This document shows positions 23,101 to 36,361 of a DNA stretch of 64,000 bases, piece by piece (within the stretch, counting starts at the first letter, position 1; every line of letters begins with the position of its first letter). This stretch comes from Hippophae tibetana (taxonomy: Eukaryota; Streptophyta; Magnoliopsida; Rosales; Elaeagnaceae). A program made the position numbers and the translations under genes. The notes beneath the pieces are model-generated. The model had not been told where the DNA came from. It ran no database searches and was given only the letters and a program-made list of their open reading frames with translations. Location of the stretch: positions 2,639,001 through 2,703,000 of the forward strand of contig CM072807.1 of assembly GCA_037013495.1 (NCBI GenBank), in the 5' to 3' direction.

Positions 23101-26100
23101 CATTTGGCAAAACATCAAATTCAAATATTATAATTTCCATTATAAATATCGATCTACATTTACATTGATTTGAAACTACATCTTACGTTTTATATATACT
23201 ATTTTTTTTTAATATCAAACGGTGATGAATGTCACTTATATATATATATATATATATATATTAGACTTACTAATAGATGATCTTGTGGTTCTAAGAATTA
23301 TGTAATATTCCTTTAAAAAAATATTAAAAGAATTGTTTAATATATATTTGAGATAAAAATATGTGTTTTACGATGGCCCTTTTAATTCAAGGAAAGATTG
23401 TTAGTTTTATCATTTAGAAATAGAATCCTAGGGTTGCTTATTTAGGTAATTTTCATTTTTTTATAGGCTAATAATATTTGTTATATATATATATCAATAA
23501 TGAAATTTCTCACCTATATATATATATAATTCGAAAAGAGATTTAACCATACTCGATCACTGGTCAAGTTTCAACGTCTTGAAAATATAAGAACCTTGAA
23601 CCTGATCTACTCTATGTAGTTTCTACTTCTTAGATGTAACACCAACTCACCAAACTTACTGACCATACTTAAGATGGTGCTGTAACATTATTCATGCAAT
23701 AAATAACAATTTTTTAAAAAAAAAAATTATATTATTTACACAATTTAAATTAAAATTGATATCAATTTCTATATTATTGAATCATACTCACGTCAACAAT
23801 ACACAATGCATTTTATTTGTTCAAACTATAAACATTTATTTTGAGTATGAAATGTAACTTTAACCTAAGTTTTTAAGGCACACCACTCCCATGATCCTAA
23901 TGATAGATGTGAAAATATATTTAAATATAAAATTCTAATATTTTTAAATTTTCATAACTATTTAATTTATTTCCATCAATTTAAACCCTCTAATTTTTTA
24001 AATTGGGAGATTTTTTTAGGGTTATCTATAAAACTTTGGGAGATTTTTCTACTGTAATTTAGTTTAGTGCTTAATTGAATGATATTTAGTATATTATGTT
24101 CATAATCGGAAAGGAAAAAACTCACTGTGACTATGTCTTACAACAAAATGATACGTCCAAAACTAATATTACATGAGATGAAAGGTGTCAAAAAACAATA
24201 AAATTTATTTTTAAAAAACACATTTATTAGTTTTAAAAGTTTTAATTTTTAAAATATATAATTTATTTTGTATGTTACAACTTTAACATATTGAGTAATC
24301 GTCTACTAAATTTAATTAAATTTTAACATATTAAATAATCATTAATTAATATTAATTAAATGTAATTAGAATGAATTAATCGAACACTAACTAACACATT
24401 AACGAATGTGATTATAGTTTATCACCCATTGATTAATAGATGGAGTAGATTTCATCTAATTAAATAAAATTAATTTTGTTTTGTGTGTAAATGAAGTAAA
24501 TTTTATTTAAGTATAAAAAAGTTTCATTCATTCATTATTTTAAGTTAATTTCATTTGATTAGTCTATATGAAACCACCTTTATTTAAAATATATAGCTCA
24601 TGAAAAATATGGCTTTTAAAAAAATGATAATTTTGTTAAGTAAGAATAAAAATTAAAGATATCATCCGAGGACCTATTAACCAAATGTCCACCAAAACAA
24701 AATGATAAGACATTAAGTCTTTTTCATAATTAGTTTAAGCATTGATAAATATCGAAGGCCCACGATGTCTTGGCGTTTAATTATGATACAATAAATTATT
24801 TTTTTAAGTAACCGATTACATAAGGAAACATTTATTTACATTTAACACCATTCGAAATAATATTAGATTTAATTTAATGATATAATTTTTTATATATAAA
24901 ATTTTAATTTTAATCATCTTTTAAAATTTATATGATAATTTTCTTAATATCTAAATGAAACTATGATTTTTAATATTATAATAAAATAAATAATTTAAAA
25001 ATTAAATCAATTAAATAAATAATTATTCGTAATTAATAGACGAACATTATTGTAATATATAATAAAATCATATATCATTATACTTTAATTTTACAAAACA
25101 ATTGGTTATCAACAAAACAATTGGTTATCAACAAAATTATTGTTTATAAAAAGAAAAAAAATACACATATAATCACTTTATTTTTTCAAATTATATACAT
25201 TGATAAACTTGTTTTAAATTGATATATTTTAATTATTTTATTTTTAATTTTTTATATCAATTTTAATCATTTTATTCACTATATTTTTTATAATTTTTTA
25301 AATTTTAAAATATTTTTTTTCTCTCTTCAAACGTATATTAGCATCCCATTAATAGGTTTAAGTTGATCATATTTAAGTTTTTCACTCAAAAATATTCAAA
25401 AAAACAAAATTGATAAAAATTATTTAAGTGTTCAAAAATCAATAAGATTAATGTGTATATTTTTTTATAAAAATGATTAATACACTTAATTTGGTAAAAT
25501 AGAGTTAAAAAAAGAAAAAAAGTATATTTTTATTTTTATTTTATGATGATATGATCAAATTTTCTTTTGTTAATAAATAATTTTGCAATTACTTCCATAA
25601 TTTACGTCTTTAATTTTTATGTAAAATGCAAAAATGATGATTATTGTAACGAAAATGGCTTGGCACGAGATTTTGATAACTTTATTGAATGTTCTAAAAT
25701 TATCCGTTGAGCATTCAAAATTAATGACTCAAATCACATTCATCATTATTTCTATTTTTGAATTTTCCCCACTTTATGATTTTTCACTTACTACTAGAGT
25801 AGAACGTCATGATTTATGGTAATTAAATAGGTGTTGAGTTTCAATCGTTATTAACATAACTTTGAAATATATATATATATATATATATATTTGATTTAAA
25901 ATTAAACTAGTATCCAATAACATCCAATTTCATAATGACTGAGACAGTACTTGATCGTTATGTCACCTGTCTTTTTCTTTTTCCTTAAAATTCGAAAGGA
26001 TTCTGAATTAAGATTTCAGTTCTTTTAAGGTGAAAATTTATGGATTACTTCGTAATCAGTTGGTTTTACAAACAATTTGAATTTCGAAAGGCTTAATATA

Positions 26101-26154
26101 TTTTCAAGGAGCCAACCAATAACGTTATCCAAAAACAAAACAAAAAAACAATAT
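20176..26154. other. AT-rich intergenic region, no gene seen
   Basis: About 6 kb of low-complexity AT-rich DNA with (TA)n tracts at 23237-23261 and 25868-25891. No splice-linked coding segments and no frame with family resemblance were seen. The short open frame at 25634-25822 has no supporting features. Confidence 0.7.
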
Positions 26155-26640
26155 AGCTTATTTTTTTTAAGTGATTTTTTTTAAAATAATGTATGTTTGG
26201 TAATAATTTTTTATCTTGATTTTTATTTTTCTAAGGAATCACTGCTGGGTGATTTATAAATTTTAAAAAATTAGATTTTTGAATTAGATTTCTAATTTCT
26301 AATTTTTTTTTCATTTTTTTAAATATATTTTTAGATAATAAATCAAATCTTACGATTTTTATACTTATAAGTATTTAAAAAATGATTAAAAATATAAAAA
26401 ATTTAAATAATAAAAAAATTCTTTATTTTTTAAGTTTTTGAAAAAAATTTAAAAACATCTAAAGCATTACCAAACAATTTGTAAATAATTTTTTATTTTT
26501 TTCTTAAAAATTATTCAGAAAAAAATTATTACCAAATATATTAATAATTATTTTTACAAAAAAATTATAAATTAAATACTAATTTTTTAATCATAAATTG
26601 TAAACCATAAATCAGAATCATTACCAACTAAACCCTATCA
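26155..26640. mobile_element. MITE-like element, TTTGGTAATAATT termini
   Basis: The left end (ATGTTTGGTAATAATTTTTT) pairs with the reverse complement of the right end (TTAGTTGGTAATGATTCTGA). The core is AT-rich with internal palindromic poly-A/T arms. It resembles the element at 4905-5312. Boundaries are approximate. Confidence 0.5.
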
Positions 26641-27780
26641 CATTATAAATTATATATATTTCATTGTGAAACTTGTAAAACTCATGCTTGAACTATAAAT
26701 TAAAAAAATTATAAAATGATTCGTTATAATTTCAAAATTGTTTGCAGCTTTGTATAGAGGTATAACTGCTCTTATTTAAAATAAAATAAAAGATATGGGC
26801 CCGCGTATGTAGCCCAATAGCCCTTAAACATGCGTAAGCATAGAAAAAATATATATATATATATTTATATTTTTAAGTGTCAATCCCATGATTAATAGCA
26901 TAGTTTACATCATAAATTAGGACCGATTGAAGCCAACTTGGAACTTCTTCTAATCAAAGTTTAATTGTATACCATTACACATAGTATAAAAGCTCCATAG
27001 CTAATAGACTAAAAAAAGCACCTATATTATATGCTATTATATCAAACACACCTATATCAACATTTTGAATAATACACCCAAAATCTAACCTCCCATCTGT
27101 TATAAAAATTACATCATTAATATTTAACTTAAGATGACCTTGAGGCAATCGAGACCATGGTTATGGTGGTTGGTTATCATGTTAATTGGATTTGGTAGTA
27201 ACCGTTATAAGCTGTAGAGTAGTGTTAAAGGATTCTTCAATTACGAGTCACATTATCTCTTAAAACGAGAGTCTCGTAAGCATAGCAAAAAAAATCATCA
27301 ACATAAAATGTTTGCAAAACCAGTTTTACATATTAATGCTTTGAATTAACCTAGCATATTATTTTCAAAACCACTTTTACATATCTGTAGTCGATCGAGC
27401 AGGCAAATGAATGCTTTGAATTAACCTAGCATCTTCGCAATTAAAAGTTCTATTTTTTTTTTTGTGTCCCAACATCTATGGTATTTGAAGAAGTCTTTTG
27501 ATTTATCATCTGTTTTTTTTTTTTTTTTATAAATCATTTTTAATTAAAAATATTACAATTTTGATAATACTCTTAAAAATTTATCTTTGCATGATATGTG
27601 AACACATTTTTACCATATTTAATTTTTTTTTCTTTTTTTTAACTTTTAAAGAATTATTTGATTTTATGAGTATAACTTAAAAATTACAGGACTAAAATAT
27701 ATCTTATAAAAAATTAAAAAAATTATAAATATCAAAATCCTATGTAATTTATACATTTGAATATCATATTTTATAACATT

Positions 27781-28166
27781 GTTAAAAATAGAGGTGTCTA
27801 ACGATCCGATCCGGTCCGATTTTGGGAAAAAATATTTAACCGGATCGGACTGTTTATATTACTCGAATCAGATCGTTTGATTTATAAAACTGTTTGGTCC
27901 AATCCGGTCTGATTCGGTTTCCGGTTTGGTTCGATTTTTTTGACATTTTTAATGAAAAATAATGTGAAAATTTTAATATATTTATTAAACCAGTCCGATC
28001 CGATTCGACCGATTTAAACTGGACTGAACCGTTTGAAAAACGATTTTAATAAATACAAACTAAACTTGACCGTTTGATTTATAAAACTGTTTGATCCGAT
28101 CCGATTCGATCCGATTTTACGATTTGGTTTGGTCTAGGCCGACTTATGGACACCCCTAGTTAAAAA
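27781..28166. mobile_element. hAT-type MITE with 8-bp target duplication
   Basis: The element spans 27789-28158 (370 bases). Terminal inverted repeats are TAGAGGTGTC and GACACCCCTA (one mismatch). It is flanked on both sides by GTTAAAAA (27781-27788 and 28159-28166), an 8-bp duplication as expected for the hAT superfamily. The interior is packed with subterminal repeats of the type CCGATCCGATT and AAACTGTTTG(G/A)TCC. No transposase. Confidence 0.88.
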
Positions 28167-29723
28167 TGAATTTTCATAATTTACATTTAGTGATAAACAA
28201 GAGAAAAATGTAGATAACTCAAATTTAATTATAAATATTAAAATTATATACTTAAATAATTTCATTGTAATTAAAAATTAAATTTATTCCCTCATGATAC
28301 TTATGTGTGATAGTTTTTTATTAGGGATGTGTATGGGTATGTATAATGATGATTTTTGATATAATTGTATTGAAATTGAAATATAAAATTTATATCTAAA
28401 ATTTGTTATAATTTGAATACGATTTTTAATATATTCGATTTATACCCAAAATTATCCCTAAAATTGAATCTTTAGTTTTAATAATCACTCATAAAGAACT
28501 CACAGTTTTCTTTCCATTCCTGTTGTTTACTGTATCCACGACACGTTTGGTCAGACACAAATAAGAAAGATGACTAGACGAGAGCGAATTTAGTGAACAT
28601 AATAGCTCATAATCAGCCGATAACTACTACAAAACCAACTATAAGTACAATCAATTTATGTAATTAATAAGTAAGACACTTTTGACGCTAAAGAATCTTA
28701 TATATTTTATATAGTGTGCATCGTATAAGTCTAACTATTAGGCCTCAAGGGTGTGGCCTGTGGACCCTTAGAATTTGATTTTTTTTGTCTTATTAATTTT
28801 TCTTAATTCGTAACTTGCATTTAAGTTTTGCACCTTTTCTGTGTTAACCAATGCTATATAAAAATTAAATAAATATATAATAAATAACTAAACAAATTAA
28901 AAATATACGTATTTTACTAATTTGTTTAAAGTAAGAAGGAAAATAATTATTTTTATGAAAAATAAATAATTATAAAAATAATATTATTTATATCTAATTT
29001 ATATATTTTGATAATTAAAAAAATATAATATATTATTTCATATTTAATGCTATTTAAATTTAAAATACTATTATTTTGATTCATTTAAAGTTAAATATCA
29101 TACAATTATATCTATTTCAATGTAATATTATGAATTTTGGAGTGTTATTTTTTGTTAAAAAATAAATAAATAGATAATGAGAGAAAATAATTGAACCAAT
29201 TAAAAATGTATAGAAGTATTAAATTAAAAATGCTAATGCAATCCATAGCTATCTAAAAATAATTTCTCCATGATTAGTAGGTGTAAATGTGTGATTAGGT
29301 TCTTAAAGACTTAAAAAATTATGTCTCGCGGTTCTTTATTAGGTATTTATGTTGTGCCAAGTTGTCCTGCTGATTATGTTTATTATGACAGACTTTCTTC
29401 GATCATACATTGTGCACTTGTGCTTAAATAGTTTGTATTGCTAAAACTTATTGATTTTTTTTTAATTTGCAAAATTTTTATAAACACTATTTTTGTCTAA
29501 AATGTACGTAATATATATATATATATATATATATTTGGGTAAGAAGTACTTAGAATATATAGTAAAATAATGTTTTGAATTAAGAAAAGTCTATATGTAC
29601 ATATTGGAGAAAAATAATCATGGTACAATAAAAATATTTATATATTTTTTAAATTAATATACTTTAAAAATCTATTTATATAATTGAGATTTTCGTGCAC
29701 CAATTTTCATTCAATATAAATAG
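28167..29723. other. AT-rich intergenic region, no gene seen
   Basis: Only an (AT)n tract at 29510-29534 and unremarkable AT-rich sequence. Confidence 0.65.
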
Positions 29724-30115
29724 TGTTAAGTCCTACATTGATTAAAGATACTTCTTCTGTTATACATAAAAATTTGAATAATATTTTACTTTATAACTTA
29801 AGTTTTGAGGTCGAATTAGACTAAGTTTAAGTTTGTATTAGAGTTAAGTTTTTGGTTTCTTCACCCTCTATCAATTTTTGTGTCGTAAATTTGGACTCTA
29901 ACTGATATGAAGGGTGATATTAAATCTCACATTGGCTGGATCTCTGGTCCCCCATCGATCATCGTACTGTAAATCCTAACTCTAGCCGATGTGAAGGGGA
30001 ATGTTAAGTCTCATATTGATTAAAAACGTTTCTTTCGTTGTACATATAAATTTGAGCAATTTTTTTTCATCTTATAACTTAAGTTTTGAGATATAGTTAA
30101 ATTTAAATATAACAA
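29724..30115 (+). mobile_element. TRIM-like element
   Basis: Two direct repeats of about 110 bases start at 29724 and 30002. Each opens TGTTAAGTC(C/T)(T/C)A(C/T)ATTGATTA and holds TTATAACTTAAGTTTTGAG. Between them is a short non-coding core with two copies of a tract ending in a GATGTGAAGGGG-type purine run just before an LTR start. A decayed primer-like TATTAGAGTTAAG follows the first repeat. A third, partial LTR start (ATATTAAATCTCACATTGG) is near 29911, so a nested or tandem event is likely. The same family occurs at 54858-55170. Confidence 0.7.
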
Positions 30116-32440
30116 ATATAATGGTTATTTAAATTATACTTTGCAAATGTATATGCGTAATTATCATTAAATTTGCTTAAATATCAGACAACTTCGTTAA
30201 GTTTTACTTTGATTCATCCGCTTTACTTTTACTTTTTAACATATTCAATAAAAACTTTTCATATTAGGATTCACGGAAAAAGTTGAAATAAGCTATAAAA
30301 AATAAAATATCTATGTATCAAAAATCAAAATAAAAATTATATGATATTATAATTATTTAAATGATTTCATTTAAGTAATATGAAAAACAGTTTATATGCA
30401 CTTTTTGGAGTGGGTGAAATTGAATTTTTTTAATAAATTACATAAAATAACACTCTAAAAAATATTATTTTATTTTATTTTTCTAAGTTTTTCAAAAAAA
30501 AAAAATTAAGAAATCTAAAAACTCTAATAACTATTTAAGAATTTCAAAATATTGAAATAAAATCTCAATAAACAGAAAAGCAATAAGAAAGTTTTTAAAA
30601 ACTTGTAATAAAAACTAAAATCCTCTCTCATATAGAATTTTTTTTAATACTTCTAAATTATTAAATACTAGGTATTTTTAATAGAGATATAAATCACAAT
30701 TTTAAATCTATCCATATATTTTTATCGTAATAAAAATTTTACTTTTAAAAATATCTAATTAATATATTGTAAACACAAATTTTAAATGGTTATGAAATTA
30801 GTCTTATTTACTTTTTATAATGTTTAAAGTTTTTGATTTTGGGGTTTTGATTAATGCAAATGATGAATAGTAGGATTAAATAAGTTGAAATACATTTTTA
30901 CACGTATATTATTTAGATTGCATCGTTATTAATATTATATAAAATATAAAATTATTTATTTAATTTTAAAAATAATTATGAAATATTATAAGATATAAAA
31001 ATTATAGATAAAAAATATGTATAATATTAACATTTATCCTTTCCCCTGAACTTTTCGAAACTGGAGTGCGTTTTGAGTTGGGGATAGTACTTTTATGTAT
31101 TATTGAATTTTTGTTTTTAGTTTGTAGTTTTGATGAATAGGATATAACTAGAAGTATATCCATTTTCCCTTTTTTAGCATTATTTATAATACTAAAAATA
31201 AAATTAAAAATTTGTAATTTTTTTAATAATCACATGCAATACTTGTACAATTATAATTATTGCTTAAATTTAAAATTTTTAATCTTAATAAACTACAAGC
31301 TTAAGCTTTTTAATAGTGTAAATGTTTTCGTACAAAGACATAAAAATAAGTTAAAATTTCATATTATTACGTTAAAAACACATAATTTTTCACTAAATAA
31401 TACATAAAAATAAATTCATTAAATAAAATTAAGCTTTTTTCAATTTTTTTTTAATAAAAATGATATTTTTACACATTCATCCACTATTTATTCAAGTTTC
31501 TCTCTAATTTTTATCTTTTCCTTGTTGTTAATTGGTTTTTGTGCTTGCTCTATAGACATAAAATTTCTTTCTTTCATAGTTATTTATTTGGTATCTTTAT
31601 ATTTATGATTGTTTATAAATAATTTATTATTTATGACTTTAAAATTATATTTTATTATATTTAATTTTATAATATTATAAAGAGTTTTGTACATTTTTTT
31701 ACTTTTAAATTTATACGAAGATTAATCTATATATCTTTTCAAATATTCATACGTATTCATAAGTTATAAGAAACATTTTTATATAAAAAAATATTTAATA
31801 TAATATTTTAATGTATTTAAAAAAATAAAAAACCAATCTTATTATATATTTGAAATTCTATCCTATTTTTGTATAAAAAAAGCCATGATCTAATCGTTAG
31901 GAAAAAATATCCACAATTAATTTATTACTATAAATAATGTGATAACTCAATAGCAAAAATAGAAACGTCCTAATTATGACAGTAGGAAAAAGAAAAAAAA
32001 AAGCAGCAATGTAATAATGTGATTTTAACTTTTTGAACTAATAAATAAAATCAGAACAACTAAAATTTGAAGGGAAATTACCCATAAATGTTCTCTTACG
32101 TCGATCACTCATTTGCATTATAAAAAGAAAAATGGAAAGAAGTTTTACTTCACGAGGACCGAGAACAAAACCAAAAGTTCTGACAATAAAATCAGAATCT
32201 TTAAATATGTTAGTCCAAAACTAAAAGGGTTCAGAAAATAGAAGGTCGGAAATACAATATTCAGAAACCTGTAAATATGAAATATTTCCGTATTTCAGTA
32301 ATAAAATAGTTCCAATATTATAATTTTTTTTCTTTCAATATTCAGGAATACGCATAAGGATAGTGGGAGAATGTTATAATATAACATGGTTACCATCAGG
32401 TGTAAATATTATAAATTCAAGTTTTGAAGTCTCTTATTAA
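30116..32440. other. AT-rich intergenic region, no gene seen
   Basis: Low-complexity sequence with many poly-A/T runs. No coding signal. Confidence 0.65.
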
Positions 32441-32454
32441 TTGATTTAAAAGTA

Positions 32455-32880
32455 GTTTTAAGTTGATTAATTATCAATCGATTTAAAAAATTATAAAAAA
32501 AATATAATAATAACATCGATTAATATATAAAATCAACTTTACACGTAGTATTTAAAATTAATTTTACGTATTAATCGATTTAAAAAATTATAAAAAATAA
32601 AATAATAATGTCTATTAATACGTAGAATCAACTTTATATTCCAACTTATATACCCTTTATTATACTATGATAATTTTTTAAAATTCTCCTTTTATTTTTA
32701 AATAAAGAAAAAAAGAATTAATAAAGGAGTGGATAGTTATAAATAGATTTTAAATAAAAAATGATTTTATATTTTGACTTATATATCCTTTATTATAATA
32801 TCGTGTTAAATTTTACTTTTACTTTTAAAATAAAGGAAAAAAGAATTAATAAAGGAGTGAGATAAAAACCTATTTATTAC
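32455..32880. repeat. Two adjacent local tandem duplications
   Basis: The first unit (about 90-110 bases) contains ATCGATTTAAAAAATTATAA ... AATCAACTTTA and recurs at about 32477 and 32574. A second unit (about 120 bases) contains ACTTATATACCCTTTATTAT ... AAGAATTAATAAAGGAGTG and recurs at about 32640 and 32778. Copies are diverged. Confidence 0.75.
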
Positions 32881-34740
32881 ACAATTAATATAATTTATTA
32901 TTTAAAAAGTAAATTAATTTATAATTTTAAATAAAATTTAAAAGAAAAATAATTTAGCAAATGAAAAATCAGAGCATAGTTATTTCAAAAGTTATTATTG
33001 AATTTTGATTGATTATGATTATAGTATTATAAATTTATTATTATGTTTTCAAATTATTTGGATATGATAATTTATATTAGTAAAATTTTGATTTGGTTGA
33101 TGATGTGATTTGAAACCAATTGTTTATTATAATTTAATAAAAAAAATTATGTTTTGGCTAATTATATAAGACAAATTTTAATTTATTTATTGTTTTCTAG
33201 TAAAGTGAAATGTTGTAGAAATTTGATGATAGTTTAGATATTTTTTTATCAAATAAATTTTTTAATATGACCAAAACTCACATTAAGTTGAAAGATTGAT
33301 ATCTATGTTTTTATAAAATAATATTCTACAATTTAAACATTGTAATAATTGAACTCTTTTCTTATATTTAGATGTCTTATAATTTCTTATATGCCACTCA
33401 TTACAACTATGCAGGCAATTGATATTCATTTGAGAGTAATATTATACTACTGAAGTTATAATTATTTAATTAATAAAGTGAAAAACTATTATTATATGAC
33501 GTTTTAGAATGTGGAAGTACAACCGCACGATAAAATATTAAAACCACGAGTAATATCTTTACAAAAATAAATAATAATGATAATATCACCTTCCAAATTT
33601 TAATCAATAAAAATAACAATTAAATATAAAAAGTAACATGGCGAATACGAGGAACTATTTTTTAATGAATTTTAAAATAGTTAAATTGATTATTATCTAA
33701 TATTTTGTTATGTAACTTGGAGTTCTTTTAGAAAGCATCAAATAATGTAATTAGATGATATAAATCCATAAAAATTAATAAATGTATTAACAATCACATT
33801 TTTATAAATCTCTATATCTTTAGTGAATTTATTCAAGTTTATATCTTTAGTATTTAAATTAACAATTTTAATTTAAAAAACTAATAAATCTATATTTAAT
33901 TATACCTTAAAAAACATTGAAAATAAAAATAAAATTAATATGTAAGAAAATACTTTATAATAAATTTATGCAATAAATAAATTAATATATAACAACGGCA
34001 CATAAAGCACAATTTAGAATTAAATTATTAAATATAGCACAAAAGCAAATAAAGTTAAAAAAAAAGAAGGAGAAGATCAACTTAGTTTATTATTTTTTTT
34101 ATAATATTTTATGAATCAGTTATTTGATTGAATATTTTTATATATTAAAATTATAATTGAGATTATAATTTTTCATTTTCTACTCATAAATATAATTTTT
34201 TATATAATTATTAGGAGTATTTAAAATTTATCCAAATAAATTTAAACTAAATAATCCGAATCAAATTAATTTAATTTTATCGATTTTAAAGAATCAATAT
34301 GAATTAATTAATTTTTAAAATTTTAAAATATCAATCAAAATCGAACTAATTTATCTATATATATTATATTAATTTTATTATATTTTATTATTATTTTTAG
34401 GTTGTTATTTTTTTTTAATTTAAAATTTCAAAATCCTATCATATAATTAATAGATTTTAATTTTTTTAATTATATTTGTGTACATGGTATAAATAAAAAT
34501 ATTTAAAATAATATATGTAAATAAATTATTATTAATTTAAATATTAATAATTAATATATATATGTTTAAATTTTGTAAAATTAAATTTAGTTTTAAGAAA
34601 TAAAAATTTTAAAAATCAATTTTATTCGATTTAAATTTATTTTATAATTTTATTGATCTAATTTTATTTTTATTTTTTTTAAATCAATTGAATTAAATTA
34701 GTTTAAAATTTAATTTAAAATCAAACACATAATTTTGCGT
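32881..34740. other. AT-rich intergenic region, no gene seen
   Basis: No coding signal. It ends where the sequence turns CT-rich upstream of the TRM gene. Confidence 0.65.
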
Positions 34741-35087
34741 CATCTCCTCTTTCACTCTCGGTATTTAGAAAAAGGAAGGAAAAAAAAAACCTCTCACGCT
34801 CTCCGTAATCGAAACTCATAAATCAACCACAATTAAGCAAAAGTATTTGAAGTCCGACACACACAGAGAGTCGGTGGAGAGAGAAGCACAACACAAGTAA
34901 TCACTGCGAAGAAAAAGAGTAACCCTGTAACCAAAACCACCCAACCTCTCTATCTCTCTCTGCTCGTGCTCACCCACCTTCACACGTTCTCACAGAGAGA
35001 GACAAACACGGTGCCGCTGATCTGCTCGACTCTCTAGATCGTATAGTTATTCCGGCCAATCTCTGGCTACATTGTCACCGTTTTTAG
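34741..35087 (+). promoter_or_regulatory. Promoter-proximal CT-rich region and non-coding first exon of the TRM-family gene
   Basis: Composition changes sharply from AT-rich to CT-rich (CTCTCTATCTCTCTCTGCTCG and similar), as in plant pyrimidine-patch core promoters and leaders. A splice donor (TTTTTAG then GTACCG) at 35088 pairs with an acceptor TTTGCAG ending at 36271, giving a leader intron of about 1.2 kb. The transcription start is not determinable from sequence. Confidence 0.6.
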
Positions 35088-36283
35088 GTACCGACGACTA
35101 TTCCTGGTTTCAGTTCCCTTTACCTCTCTTCTTTCAGGCGCCTCCCTCTCTCTGCTGAAAAAAAATGTTTATTTAAAATGTGTCCTAGCTTTTTAGCTCT
35201 AAGTTAGTTCTCACTTGGGTTGTGTCATTATTTTTCTGAATTTCTGTGGGATTTCTAGCCATATCTTCGATCTCAAACTTTATGAACTTTCCTTTTGCTG
35301 CTGGTTGATTTAATTTTCTCTCTCTAGATTTGCATTGTCCCTTTTGGCTGTTAATTGTAATCATAGCACCTTTTTTAGTATATTATTCACACCTAGGTTC
35401 TTTCTTTTTGTTACAATATAGAGAAATCATTCCTTTTTACCATATGTGCACTATTATCCTAATTGCTTTACCCAACAAAAAAAATGCTGATTCATCTGGT
35501 TTTTATTAATTTTATTTTTTAATAGTTCTGAATGTGGACCATCTGTTGGTAATTTTACAATTTAGTGGGTGTTAATTAAAGATAATGTGCCTTCCTAGAA
35601 CTTTATCTTTATTTTTCCTCCTTGGATTTATGAGGGGCTATGGTGAATGGTTATACTGAATTTTTTTTCGTTGCGTATGGTAATATTGATTTACTAGTTC
35701 TCGTTGCTTAAAAAGTTTATCTACGGGGCTTGAAGTGAAAGCATAAATTGATGTGATATTTCGAGTTAAAATGCCGAATTTATCTCTGTATTGCAGTCAA
35801 CTTGTCCCTGTGTTGCTCTTATAGCAAGGTTATTTTTGATTAAAAAGTCATTGTTAACAAATATAAACGGAAACTTCACTTTCTGTATCTCTGTCTCTTT
35901 CTCTCTCACCTCCCTTTTTATTCCTGCGACTTTGTGGCATATGCCTTGACAAACCTACCTATGGGACTTACCTTTTTCTTGTGATACATGACAAGCTTCT
36001 CTTCTTGAGCTCAAAGAATTTAGCTTTCCGTAAAGGGGCATGTTTTCAAATAGTAGGTGTACAAATTCTTTTGGTGATTTTAAAGTTATGCTCCTTTTTA
36101 AATTCCCTCATTCTTTGTTTCTTCCTGTATTAAGCACCTTTCTGTTACTCTCTTCTGGATTATTATATTTTTTGGTTTGTTGCGACCTGCCCTGTATAGC
36201 TCCTCTCTAGACTCCTTTCTGACTACAAAAAAATTGATGAATTTTAGTTTCTCAGGAATGTTGGTTTGCAGGCATTGAGACGA

Positions 36284-36361
36284 ATGTATCCAAATCATGA
36301 AAGCTCAAAACAGAGAGAAGCCTATCCCGGGATGCTTGGGAAGGATGGTGAACGTTTTTGA
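36284..36361 (+). other. Upstream open frame overlapping the TRM start codon
   Basis: An ATG at 36284, 13 bases before the main ATG and in another frame, opens 25 codons (beginning MYPNHESSKQREAY) and ends at TGA 36359-36361, past the main start. Confidence 0.7.

Noticed and set aside
27498..27680. Short hydrophobic open frame
   Set aside because: Translation of poly-T runs only.
36098..36298. Minus-strand open frame in the TRM leader intron
   Set aside because: Lies across an intron and the 5' edge of a real exon; no homology.
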